Assembly (NCBI GenBank): GCA_037893225.1
Contig: JAZGUH010001207.1
Coordinates: 105,240-169,239 of the forward strand
DNA from: Hippasteria phrygiana
Lineage: Eukaryota > Echinodermata > Asteroidea > Valvatida > Goniasteridae
Direction: 5' to 3'
Length of the DNA: 64,000 bases
The notes beneath the pieces are model-generated. The model was given only the letters and a program-made list of their open reading frames with translations. It had not been told where the DNA came from and made no database searches. The position numbers were made by a program, and so were the translations under genes. How positions within the stretch are numbered: the first letter of the stretch is position 1; each line of letters starts with the position of its first letter. Positions 24,712 to 37,537 of this stretch are shown here, piece after piece.

Positions 24712-27031
24712 GGTAACATGTACACAGATGTTGGCCGGAAAGAAAATAAACATTGCGAGGTTTGAATTTTCTCCACAAGTTTTAACTCTAAGAAGCCGCC
24801 GATAATTGCAACATGTAGCGCCAGATCTAAGCTATCCATACATGTCAAAATTACTGAATTTGGTTGATATTTCATGCAATTATGAATGAGTAAAGCAAGT
24901 CCATACCCCAGGGAATTTGACAGGCATGGAGCAATAAATAAAAGGTAATCTGCACACAGATGGTGGCCGGGAAGAAAATAAACATTGCGAGGTTTGAATT
25001 TTCTCCACAAGTGTTAACTCTAAGAAGCCGCCGATAATTGCAACATGTAGCGCCAGATCTAAGCTATCCATACATGTCAAAATTACTGAATTTGGTTGAT
25101 ATTTCATGCAATTATGAATGAGTAAAGCAAGTCCATACCCCAGGGAATTTGACAGGCATGGAGCAATACATAAAAGGTAATCTGCACACAGATGGTGGCC
25201 GGGAAGAAAATAAACATTGCGAGGTTTGAATTTTCTCCACAAATGTTAACTCTAAGAAGCCGCCGATAATTGCAACATGTAGCGCCAGATCTAAGCTATC
25301 CATACATGTCAAAATAACTGAATTTGGTTGATATTTCATGCAATTATGAATGAGTAAAGCAAGTCCATACCCCAGGGAATTTGACATGCATGGAGCAATA
25401 AATAGACGGTAACATGTACACAGATGTTGGCCGGAAAGAAAATAAACATTGCGAGGTTTGAATTTTCTCCACAAGTTTTAACTCTAAGAAGCCGCCGATA
25501 ATTGCAACATGTAGCGCCAGATCTAAGCTATCCATACATGTCAAAATTACTGAATTTGGTTGATATTTCATGCAATTATGAATGAGTAAAGCAAGTCCAT
25601 ACCCCAGGGAATTTGACATGCATGGAGCAATAAATAGACGGTAACATGTACACAGATGTTGGCCGGAAAGAAAATAAACATTGCGAGGTTTGAATTTTCT
25701 CCACAAGTTTTAACTCTAAGAAGCCGCCGATAATTGCAACATGTAGCGCCAGATCTAAGCTATCCATACATGTCAAAATTACTGAATTTGGTTGATATTT
25801 CATGCAATTATGAATGAGTAAAGCAAGTCCATACCCCAGGGAATTTGACAGGCATGGAGCAATAAATAAAAGGTAATCTGCACACAGATGGTGGCCGGGA
25901 AGAAAATAAACATTGCGAGGTTTGAATTTTCTCCACAAGTGTTAACTCTAAGAAGCCGCCGATAATTGCAACATGTAGCGCCAGATCTAAGCTATCCATA
26001 CATGTCAAAATTACTGAATTTGGTTGATATTTCATGCAATTATGAATGAGTAAAGCAAGTCCATACCCTAGGGAATTTGACAGGCATGGAGCAATAAATA
26101 AAAGGTAATCTGCACACAGATGGTGGCCGGGAAGAAAATAAACATTGCGAGGTTTGAATTTTCTCCACAAGTGTTAACTCTAAGAAGCCGCCGATAATTG
26201 CAACATGTAGCGCCAGATCTCAGCTATCCATACATGTCAAAATTACTGAATTTGGTTGATATTTCATGCAATTATGAATGAGTAAAGCAAGTCCATACCA
26301 ACGGGAATTTGACATGCATGGAGCAATAAATAGACGGTAACATGTACACAGATGTTGGCCGGAAAGAAAATAAACATTGCGAGGTTTGAATTTTCTCCAC
26401 AAGTTTTAACTCTAAGAAGCCGCCGATAATTGCAACATGTAGCGCCAGATCTAAGCTATCCATACATGTCAAAATTACTGAATTTGGTTGATATTTCATG
26501 CAATTATGAATGAGTAAAGCAAGTCCATACCCCAGGGAATTTGACAGGCATGGAGCAATAAATAAAAGGTAATCTGCACACAGATGGTGGCCGGGAAGAA
26601 AATAAACATTGCGAGGTTTGAATTTTCTCCACAAGTGTTAACTCTAAGAAGCCGCCGATAATTGCAACATGTAGCGCCAGATCTAAGCTATCCATACATG
26701 TCAAAATTACTGAATTTGGTTGATATTTCATGCAATTATGAATGAGTAAAGCAAGTCCATACCCCAGGGAATTTGACATGCATGGAGCAATAAATAAACG
26801 GTAATCTGCACACAGATGGTGGCCGGGAAGAAAATAAACATTGCGAGGTTTGAATTTTCTCCACAAATGTTAACTCTAAGAAGCCGCCGATAATTGCAAC
26901 ATGTAGCGCCAGATCTAAGCTATCCATACATGTCAAAATTACTGAATTTGGTTGATATTTCATGCAATTATGAATGAGTAAAGCAAGTCCATACCCCAGG
27001 GAATTTGACATGCATGGAGCAATAAATAGAC
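24562..27031. repeat. HOR unit S7, canonical 11-mer, 2470 bp
   Basis: Marker order is the same as in the unit at 17384, including Bc, ccctaggg with ctcagc, and accaacggg. A private difference is taaataaacggtaatctg before the last monomer at 26800, where the older copy has taaataaaagg. Confidence 0.85.
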
Positions 27032-27181
27032 TGTAACATGTTTTTGCAACATGTAGCGCCAGATCTAAGCTATCCATACATGTCAAAATTACTGAATTTG
27101 ATTGATATTTCATGCAATTATGAATGAGTAAAGCAAGTCCATACCCCAGGGAATTTGACATGCATGGAGCAATAAATAGAC
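27032..27181. repeat. 150-bp monomer S8
   Basis: Same junction, no private change seen. It opens the 12-mer. Confidence 0.9.
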
Positions 27182-29733
27182 GGTAACATGTACACAGATG
27201 TTGGCCGGAAAGAAAATAAACATTGCGAGGTTTGAATTTTCTCCACAAGTTTTAACTCTAAGAAGCCGCCGATAATTGCAACATGTAGCGCCAGATCTAA
27301 GCTATCCATACATGTCAAAATTACTGAATTTGGTTGATATTTCATGCAATTATGAATGAGTAAAGCAAGTCCATACCCCAGGGAATTTGACAGGCATGGA
27401 GCAATAAATAAAAGGTAATCTGCACACAGATGGTGGCCGGGAAGAAAATAAACATTGCGAGGTTTGAATTTTCTCCACAAGTGTTAACTCTAAGAAGCCG
27501 CCGATAATTGCAACATGTAGCGCCAGATCTAAGCTATCCATACATGTCAAAATTACTGAATTTGGTTGATATTTCATGCAATTATGAATGAGTAAAGCAA
27601 GTCCATACCCCAGGGAATTTGACAGGCATGGAGCAATACATAAAAGGTAATCTGCACACAGATGGTGGCCGGGAAGAAAATAAACATTGCGAGGTTTGAA
27701 TTTTCTCCACAAATGTTAACTCTAAGAAGCCGCCGATAATTGCAACATGTAGCGCCAGATCTAAGCTATCCATACATGTCAAAATAACTGAATTTGGTTG
27801 ATATTTCATGCAATTATGAATGAGTAAAGCAAGTCCATACCCCAGGGAATTTGACATGCATGGAGCAATAAATAGACGGTAACATGTACACAGATGTTGG
27901 CCGGAAAGAAAATAAACATTGCGAGGTTTGAATTTTCTCCACAAGTTTTAACTCTAAGAAGCCGCCGATAATTGCAACATGTAGCGCCAGATCTAAGCTA
28001 TCCATACATGTCAAAATTACTGAATTTGGTTGATATTTCATGCAATTATGAATGAGTAAAGCAAGTCCATACCCCAGGGAATTTGACATGCATGGAGCAA
28101 TAAATAGACGGTAACATGTACACAGATGTTGGCCGGAAAGAAAATAAACATTGCGAGGTTTGAATTTTCTCCACAAGTTTTAACTCTAAGAAGCCGCCGA
28201 TAATTGCAACATGTAGCGCCAGATCTAAGCTATCCATACATGTCAAAATTACTGAATTTGGTTGATATTTCATGCAATTATGAATGAGTAAAGCAAGTCC
28301 ATACCCCAGGGAATTTGACAGGCATGGAGCAATGAATAAAAGGTAATCTGCACACAGATGGTGGCCGGGAAGAAAATAAACATTGCGAGGTTTGAATTTT
28401 CTCCACAAGTTTTAACTCTAAGAAGCCGCCGATAATTGCAACATGTAGCGCCAGATCTAAGCTATCCATACATGTCAAAATTACTGAATTTGGTTGATAT
28501 TTCATGCAATTATGAATGAGTAAAGCAAGTCCATACCCCAGGGAATTTGACAGGCATGGAGCAATAAATAAAAGGTAATCTGCACACAGATGGTTGCCGG
28601 GAAGAAAATAAACATTGCGAGGTTTGAATTTTCTCCACAAGTGTTAACTCTAAGAAGCCGCCGATAATTGCAACATGTAGCGCCAGATCTAAGCTATCCA
28701 TACATGTCAAAATAACTGAATTTGGTTGATATTTCATGCAATTATGAATGAGTAAAGCAAGTCCATACCCCAGGGAATTTGACATGCATGGAGCAATAAA
28801 TAGACGGTAACATGTACACAGATGTTGGCCGGAAAGAAAATAAACATTGCGAGGTTTGAATTTTCTCCACAAGTTTTAACTCTAAGAAGCCGCCGATAAT
28901 TGCAACATGTAGCGCCAGATCTAAGCTATCCATACATGTCAAAATTACTGAATTTGGTTGATATTTCATGCAATTATGAATGAGTAAAGCAAGTCCATAC
29001 CCCAGGGAATTTGACATGCATGGAGCAATAAATAGACGGTAACATGTACACAGATGTTGGCCGGAAAGAAAATAAACATTGCGAGGTTTGAATTTTCTCC
29101 ACAAGTTTTAACTCTAAGAAGCCGCCGATAATTGCAACATGTAGCGCCAGATCTAAGCTATCCATACATGTCAAAATTACTGAATTTGGTTGATATTTCA
29201 TGCAATTATGAATGAGTAAAGCAAGTCCATACCCCAGGGAATTTGACAGGCATGGAGCAATGAATAAAAGGTAATCTGCACACAGATGGTGGCCGGGAAG
29301 AAAATAAACATTGCGAGGTTTGAATTTTCTCCACAAGTTTTAACTCTAAGAAGCCGCCGATAATTGCAACATGTAGCGCCAGATCTAAGCTATCCATACA
29401 TGTCAAAATTACTGAATTTGGTTGATATTTCATGCAATTATGAATGAGTAAAGCAAGTCCATACCCCAGGGAATTTGACATGCATGGAGCAATAAATAAA
29501 AGGTAATCTGCACACAGATGGTGGCCGGGAAGAAAATAAACATTGCGAGGTTTGAATTTTCTCCACAAATGTTAACTCTAAGAAGCCGCCGATAATTGCA
29601 ACATGTAGCGCCAGATCTAAGCTATCCATACATGTCAAAATTACTGAATTTGGTTGATATTTCATGCAATTATGAATGAGTAAAGCAAGTCCATACCCCA
29701 GGGAATTTGACATGCATGGAGCAATAAATAGAC
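27032..29733. repeat. HOR unit S8, 12-mer, 2702 bp
   Basis: The order is S, A, B, Bc, A, A, Bg, Btt, A, A, Bg, B with p68 a. It replaces the ctcagc half of the 11-mer with the Bg-Btt half and is the basic form of that branch. Confidence 0.8.
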
Positions 29734-29883
29734 TGTAACATGTTTTTGCAACATGTAGCGCCAGATCTAAGCTATCCATACATGTCAAAATTACTGAATT
29801 TGATTGATATTTCATGCAATTATGAATGAGTAAAGCAAGTCCATACCCCAGGGAATTTGACATGCATGGAGCAATAAATAGAC
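29734..29883. repeat. 150-bp monomer S9
   Basis: Same junction, no private change seen. No further 150-bp copy occurs in the remaining 34 kb. Confidence 0.9.
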
Positions 29884-32203
29884 GGTAACATGTACACAGA
29901 TGTTGGCCGGAAAGAAAATAAACATTGCGAGGTTTGAATTTTCTCCACAAGTTTTAACTCTAAGAAGCCGCCGATAATTGCAACATGTAGCGCCAGATCT
30001 AAGCTATCCATACATGTCAAAATTACTGAATTTGGTTGATATTTCATGCAATTATGAATGAGTAAAGCAAGTCCATACCCCAGGGAATTTGACAGGCATG
30101 GAGCAATAAATAAAAGGTAATCTGCACACAGATGGTGGCCGGGAAGAAAATAAACATTGCGAGGTTTGAATTTTCTCCACAAGTGTTAACTCTAAGAAGC
30201 CGCCGATAATTGCAACATGTAGCGCCAGATCTAAGCTATCCATACATGTCAAAATTACTGAATTTGGTTGATATTTCATGCAATTATGAATGAGTAAAGC
30301 AAGTCCATACCCCAGGGAATTTGACAGGCATGGAGCAATACATAAAAGGTAATCTGCACACAGATGGTGGCCGGGAAGAAAATAAACATTGCGAGGTTTG
30401 AATTTTCTCCACAAATGTTAACTCTAAGAAGCCGCCGATAATTGCAACATGTAGCGCCAGATCTAAGCTATCCATACATGTCAAAATAACTGAATTTGGT
30501 TGATATTTCATGCAATTATGAATGAGTAAAGCAAGTCCATACCCCAGGGAATTTGACATGCATGGAGCAATAAATAGACGGTAACATGTACACAGATGTT
30601 GGCCGGAAAGAAAATAAACATTGCGAGGTTTGAATTTTCTCCACAAGTTTTAACTCTAAGAAGCCGCCGATAATTGCAACATGTAGCGCCAGATCTAAGC
30701 TATCCATACATGTCAAAATTACTGAATTTGGTTGATATTTCATGCAATTATGAATGAGTAAAGCAAGTCCATACCCCAGGGAATTTGACATGCATGGAGC
30801 AATAAATAGACGGTAACATGTACACAGATGTTGGCCGGAAAGAAAATAAACATTGCGAGGTTTGAATTTTCTCCACAAGTTTTAACTCTAAGAAGCCGCC
30901 GATAATTGCAACATGTAGCGCCAGATCTAAGCTATCCATACATGTCAAAATTACTGAATTTGGTTGATATTTCATGCAATTATGAATGAGTAAAGCAAGT
31001 CCATACCCCAGGGAATTTGACAGGCATGGAGCAATGAATAAAAGGTAATCTGCACACAGATGGTGGCCGGGAAGAAAATAAACATTGCGAGGTTTGAATT
31101 TTCTCCACAAGTTTTAACTCTAAGAAGCCGCCGATAATTGCAACATGTAGCGCCAGATCTAAGCTATCCATACATGTCAAAATTACTGAATTTGGTTGAT
31201 ATTTCATGCAATTATGAATGAGTAAAGCAAGTCCATACCCCAGGGAATTTGACAGGCATGGAGCAATAAATAAAAGGTAATCTGCACACAGATGGTTGCC
31301 GGGAAGAAAATAAACATTGCGAGGTTTGAATTTTCTCCACAAGTGTTAACTCTAAGAAGCCGCCGATAATTGCAACATGTAGCGCCAGATCTAAGCTATC
31401 CATACATGTCAAAATAACTGAATTTGGTTGATATTTCATGCAATTATGAATGAGTAAAGCAAGTCCATACCCCAGGGAATTTGACATGCATGGAGCAATA
31501 AATAGACGGTAACATGTACACAGATGTTGGCCGGAAAGAAAATAAACATTGCGAGGTTTGAATTTTCTCCACAAGTTTTAACTCTAAGAAGCCGCCGATA
31601 ATTGCAACATGTAGCGCCAGATCTAAGCTATCCATACATGTCAAAATTACTGAATTTGGTTGATATTTCATGCAATTATGAATGAGTAAAGCAAGTCCAT
31701 ACCCCAGGGAATTTGACATGCATGGAGCAATAAATAGACGGTAACATGTACACAGATGTTGGCCGGAAAGAAAATAAACATTGCGAGGTTTGAATTTTCT
31801 CCACAAGTTTTAACTCTAAGAAGCCGCCGATAATTGCAACATGTAGCGCCAGATCTAAGCTATCCATACATGTCAAAATTACTGAATTTGGTTGATATTT
31901 CATGCAATTATGAATGAGTAAAGCAAGTCCATACCCCAGGGAATTTGACAGGCATGGAGCAATGAATAAAAGGTAATCTGCACACAGATGGTGGCCGGGA
32001 AGAAAATAAACATTGCGAGGTTTGAATTTTCTCCACAAGTTTTAACTCTAAGAAGCCGCCGATAATTGCAACATGTAGCGCCAGATCTAAGCTATCCATA
32101 CATGTCAAAATTACTGAATTTGGTTGATATTTCATGCAATTATGAATGAGTAAAGCAAGTCCATACCCCAGGGAATTTGACAGGCATGGAGCAATAAATA
32201 AAA
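29734..32203. repeat. HOR unit S9, last of block 2
   Basis: The order is S, A, B, Bc, A, A, Bg, Btt, A, A, Bg, after which a Btt at 32204 leads into the D monomer of block 3 instead of returning to A or S. It is the last unit with a 150-bp monomer in the window. Confidence 0.8.
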
Positions 32204-35200
32204 GGTAATCTGCACACAGATGGTTGCCGGGAAGAAAATAAACATTGCGAGGTTTGAATTTTCTCCACAAGTGTTAACTCTAAGAAGCCGCCGATAATTG
32301 CAACATGTAGCGCCAGATCTAAGCTATCCATACATGTCAAAATTACTGAATTTGGTTGATATTTCATGCAATTATGAATGAGTAAAGCAAGTCCATACCC
32401 CAGGGAATTTGACATGCATGGAGCAATAAATAAAAGGTAATCTGTACACAGATGTTGGCCGGAAAGAAAATAAACATTGCGAGGTTTGAATTTTCTCTAC
32501 AAGTTTTAACTCTAAGAAGCCGCCGATAATTGCAACATGTAGCGCCAGATCTAAGCTATCCATACATGTCAAAATTACTGAATTTGGTTGATATTTCATG
32601 CAATTATGAATGAGTAAAGCAAGTCCATACCCCAGGGAATTTGACAGGCATGGAGCAATAAATAAAAGGTAATCTGCACACAGATGGTGGCCGGGAAGAA
32701 AATAAACATTGCGAGGTTTGAATTTTCTCCACAAGTGTTAACTCTAAGAAGCCGCCGATAATTGCAACATGTAGCGCCAGATCTAAGCTATCCATACATG
32801 TCAAAATTACTGAATTTGGTTGATATTTCATGCAATTATGAATGAGTAAAGCAAGTCCATACCCCAGGGAATTTGACAGGCATGGAGCAATAAATAAAAG
32901 GTAATCTGCACACAGATGGTGGCCGGGAAGAAAATAAACATTGCGAGGTTTGAATTTTCTCCACAAATGTTAACTCTAAGAAGCCGCCGATAATTGCAAC
33001 ATGTAGCGCCAGATCTAAGCTATCCATACATGTCAAAATTACTGAATTTGATTGATATTTCATGCAATTATGAATGAGTAAAGCAAGTCATACCCCAGGG
33101 AATTTGACAGGCATGGAGCAATAAATAAAAGGTAATCTGCACACAGATGTTAGCCGGAAAGAAAATAAATATTGCGAGGTTTGAATTTTCTCCACAAGTG
33201 TTAACTCTAAGAAGCCGCCGATAATTGCAACATGTAGCGCCAGATCTAAGCTATCCATACATGTCAAAATTACTGAATTTGGTTGATATTTCATGCAATT
33301 ATGAATGAGTAAAGCAAGTCCATACCCCAGGGAATTTGACATGCATGGAGCAATAAATAGACGGTAACATGTACACAGATGTTGGCCGGAAAGAAAATAA
33401 ACATTGCGAGGTTTGAATTTTCTCCACAAGTTTTAACTCTAAGAAGCCGCCGATAATTGCAACATGTAGCGCCAGATCTAAGCTATCCATACATGTCAAA
33501 ATTACTGAATTTGGTTGATATTTCATGCAATTATGAATGAGTAAAGCAAGTCCATGCCCCAGGGAATTTGACAGGCATGGAGCAATAAATAAAAGGTAAT
33601 CTGCACACAGATGGTGGCCGGGAAGAAAATAAACATTGCGAGGTTTGAATTTTCTCCACAAGTGTTAACTCTAAGAAGCCGCCGATAATTGCAACATGTA
33701 GCGCCAGATCTAAGCTATCCATACATGTCAAAATTACTGAATTTGGTTGATATTTCATGCAATTATGAATGAGTAAAGCAAGTCCATACCCCAGGGAATT
33801 TGACATGCATGGAGCAATAAATAGACGGTAACATGTACACAGATGTTGGCCGGAAAGAAAATAAACATTGCGAGGTTTGAATTTTCTCTACAAGTTTTAA
33901 CTCTAAGAAGCCGCCGATAATTGCAACATGTAGCGCCAGATCTAAGCTATCCATACATGTCAAAATTACTGAATTTGGTTGATATTTCATGCAATTATGA
34001 ATGAGTAAAGCAAGTCCATACCCCAGGGAATTTGACATGCATGGAGCAATAAATAGACGGTAACATGTACACAGATGTTGGCCGGAAAGAAAATAAATAT
34101 TGCGAGGTTTGAATTTTCTCCACAAGTTTTAACTCTAAGAAGCCGCCGATAATTGCAACATGTAGCGCCAGATCTAAGCTATCCATACATGTCAAAATTA
34201 CTGAATTTGGTTGATATTTCATGCAATTATGAATGAGTAAAGCAAGTCCATACCCCAGGGAATTTGACATGCATGGAGCAATAAATAGACGGTAACATGT
34301 ACACAGATGTTGGCCGGAAAGAAAATAAACATTGCGAGGTTTGAATTTTCTCCACAAGTTTTAACTCTAAGAAGCCGCCGATAATTGCAACATGTAGCGC
34401 CAGATCTAAGCTATCCATACATGTCAAAATTACTGAATTTGGTTGATATTTCATGCAATTATGAATGAGTAAAGCAAGTCCATACCCCAGGGAATTTGAC
34501 ATGCATGGAGCAATAAATAGACGGTAACATGTACACAGATGTTGGCCGGAAAGAAAATAAATATTGCGAGGTTTGAATTTTCTCCACAAGTTTTAACTCT
34601 AAGAAGCCGCCGATAATTGCAACATGTAGCGCCAGATCTAAGCTATCCATACATGTCAAAATTACTGAATTTGGTTGATATTTCATGCAATTATGAATGA
34701 GTAAAGCAAGTCCATACCCCAGGGAATTTGACAGGCATGGAGCAATAAATAAAAGGTAATCTGCACACAGATGGTGGCCGGGAAGAAAATAAACATTGCG
34801 AGGTTTGAATTTTCTCCACAAATGTTAACTCTAAGAAGCCGCCGATAATTGCAACATGTAGCGCCAGATCTAAGCTATCCATACATGTCAAAATTACTGA
34901 ATTTGGTTGATATTTCATGCAATTATGAATGAGTAAAGCAAGTCCATACCCCAGGGAATTTGACATGCATGGAGCAATAAATAGACGGTAACATGTACAC
35001 AGATGTTGGCCGGAAAGAAAATAAACATTGCGAGGTTTGAATTTTCTCTACAAGTTTTAACTCTAAGAAGCCGCCGATAATTGCAACATGTAGCGCCAGA
35101 TCTAAGCTATCCATACATGTCAAAATTACTGAATTTGGTTGATATTTCATGCAATTATGAATGAGTAAAGCAAGTCCATACCCCAGGGAATTTGACATGC

Positions 35201-37537
35201 ATGGAGCAATAAATAGACGGTAACATGTACACAGATGTTGGCCGGAAAGAAAATAAACATTGCGAGGTTTGAATTTTCTCCACAAGTTTTAACTCTAAGA
35301 AGCCGCCGATAATTGCAACATGTAGCGCCAGATCTAAGCTATCCATACATGTCAAAATTACTGAATTTGGTTGATATTTCATGCAATTATGAATGAGTAA
35401 AGCAAGTCCATACCCCAGGGAATTTGACAGGCATGGAGCAATAAATAAAAGGTAATCTGCACACAGATGGTGGCCGGGAAGAAAATAAACATTGCGAGGT
35501 TTGAATTTTCTCCACAAGTGTTAACTCTAAGAAGCCGCCGATAATTGCAACATGTAGCGCCAGATCTAAGCTATCCATACATGTCAAAATTACTGAATTT
35601 GGTTGATATTTCATGCAATTATGAATGAGTAAAGCAAGTCCATACCCCAGGGAATTTGACATGCATGGAGCAATAAATAGACGGTAACATGTACACAGAT
35701 GTTGGCCGGAAAGAAAATAAACATTGCGAGGTTTGAATTTTCTCTACAAGTTTTAACTCTAAGAAGCCGCCGATAATTGCAACATGTAGCGCCAGATCTA
35801 AGCTATCCATACATGTCAAAATTACTGAATTTGGTTGATATTTCATGCAATTATGAATGAGTAAAGCAAGTCCATACCCCAGGGAATTTGACAGGCATGG
35901 AGCAATAAATAAAAGGTAATCTGCACACAGATGGTGGCCGGGAAGAAAATAAACATTGCGAGGTTTGAATTTTCTCCACAAGTGTTAACTCTAAGAAGCC
36001 GCCGATAATTGCAACATGTAGCGCCAGATCTAAGCTATCCATACATGTCAAAATTACTGAATTTGGTTGATATTTCATGCAATTATGAATGAGTAAAGCA
36101 AGTCCATACCCCAGGGAATTTGACAGGCATGGAGCAATAAATAAAAGGTAATCTGCACACAGATGGTGGCCGGGAAGAAAATAAACATTGCGAGGTTTGA
36201 ATTTTCTCCACAAGTGTTAACTCTAAGAAGCCGCCGATAATTGCAACATGTAGCGCCAGATCTAAGCTATCCATACATGTCAAAATTACTGAATTTGGTT
36301 GATATTTCATGCAATTATGAATGAGTAAAGCAAGTCCATACCCCAGGGAATTTGACATGCATGGAGCAATAAATAGACGGTAACATGTACACAGATGTTG
36401 GCCGGAAAGAAAATAAACATTGCGAGGTTTGAATTTTCTCTACAAGTTTTAACTCTAAGAAGCCGCCGATAATTGCAACATGTAGCGCCAGATCTAAGCT
36501 ATCCATACATGTCAAAATTACTGAATTTGGTTGATATTTCATGCAATTATGAATGAGTAAAGCAAGTCCATACCCCAGGGAATTTGACAGGCATGGAGCA
36601 ATAAATAAAAGGTAATCTGCACACAGATGGTGGCCGGGAAGAAAATAAACATTGCGAGGTTTGAATTTTCTCCACAAGTGTTAACTCTAAGAAGCCGCCG
36701 ATAATTGCAACATGTAGCGCCAGATCTAAGCTATCCATACATGTCAAAATTACTGAATTTGATTGATATTTCATGCAATTATGAATGAGTAAAGCAAGTC
36801 ATACCCCAGGGAATTTGACATGCATGGAGCAATAAATAAAAGGTAATCTGCACACAGATGTTAGCCGGAAAGAAAATAAATATTGCGAGGTTTGAATTTT
36901 CTCCACAAGTTTTAACTCTAAGAAGCCGCCGATAATTGCAACATGTAGCGCCAGATCTAAGCTATCCATACATGTCAAAATTACTGAATTTGGTTGATAT
37001 TTCATGCAATTATGAATGAGTAAAGCAAGTCCATACCCCAGGGAATTTGACAGGCATGGAGCAATAAATAAAAGGTAATCTGCACACAGATGGTGGCCGG
37101 GAAGAAAATAAACATTGCGAGGTTTGAATTTTCTCCACAAGTGTTAACTCTAAGAAGCCGCCGATAATTGCAACATGTAGCGCCAGATCTAAGCTATCCA
37201 TACATGTCAAAATTACTGAATTTGGTTGATATTTCATGCAATTATGAATGAGTAAAGCAAGTCCATACCCCAGGGAATTTGACATGCATGGAGCAATAAA
37301 TAGACGGTAACATGTACACAGATGTTGGCCGGAAAGAAAATAAACATTGCGAGGTTTGAATTTTCTCCACAAGTTTTAACTCTAAGAAGCCGCCGGTAAT
37401 TGCAACATGTAGCGCCAGATCTAAGCTATCCATACATGTCAAAATTACTGAATTTGGTTGATATTTCATGCAATTATGAATGAGTAAAGCAAGTCCATAC
37501 CCCAGGGAATTTGACAGGCATGGAGCAATAAATAAAA
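32204..37537. repeat. HOR unit 3a, 23-mer, 5334 bp
   Basis: The order is Btt, D, B, B(231, p68 a), C, A, B, At, Ac, A, Ac, B(p68 a), At, A, B, At, B, B, At, B(231), C, B, Agg. The B at 33595 follows a private ccatgcccc. Its first monomer is where block 2 passes into block 3. Confidence 0.8.

Larger units (their letters stand above)
7654..32203. repeat. Block 2: HOR family punctuated by 150-bp monomers
   Basis: All nine 150-bp monomers of the window lie here, at 8350, 10820, 12594, 17384, 19854, 23484, 24562, 27032 and 29734. Their spacings are 2470, 1774, 4790, 2470, 3630, 1078, 2470 and 2702 bp. Each equals 150 plus a whole multiple of 232. Further markers confined or nearly confined to this block are p118 c (ctcagc; 8 copies), accaacggg at p195-202, caatacata (7), caatgaata (7), ccctaggg (4) and p141 a (ataactg). 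No 231-bp monomer occurs between 7190 and 32899. The left limit is set at the first ctcagc monomer and the right limit at the Btt monomer leading into block 3; both are approximate to about one monomer. Confidence 0.85.
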
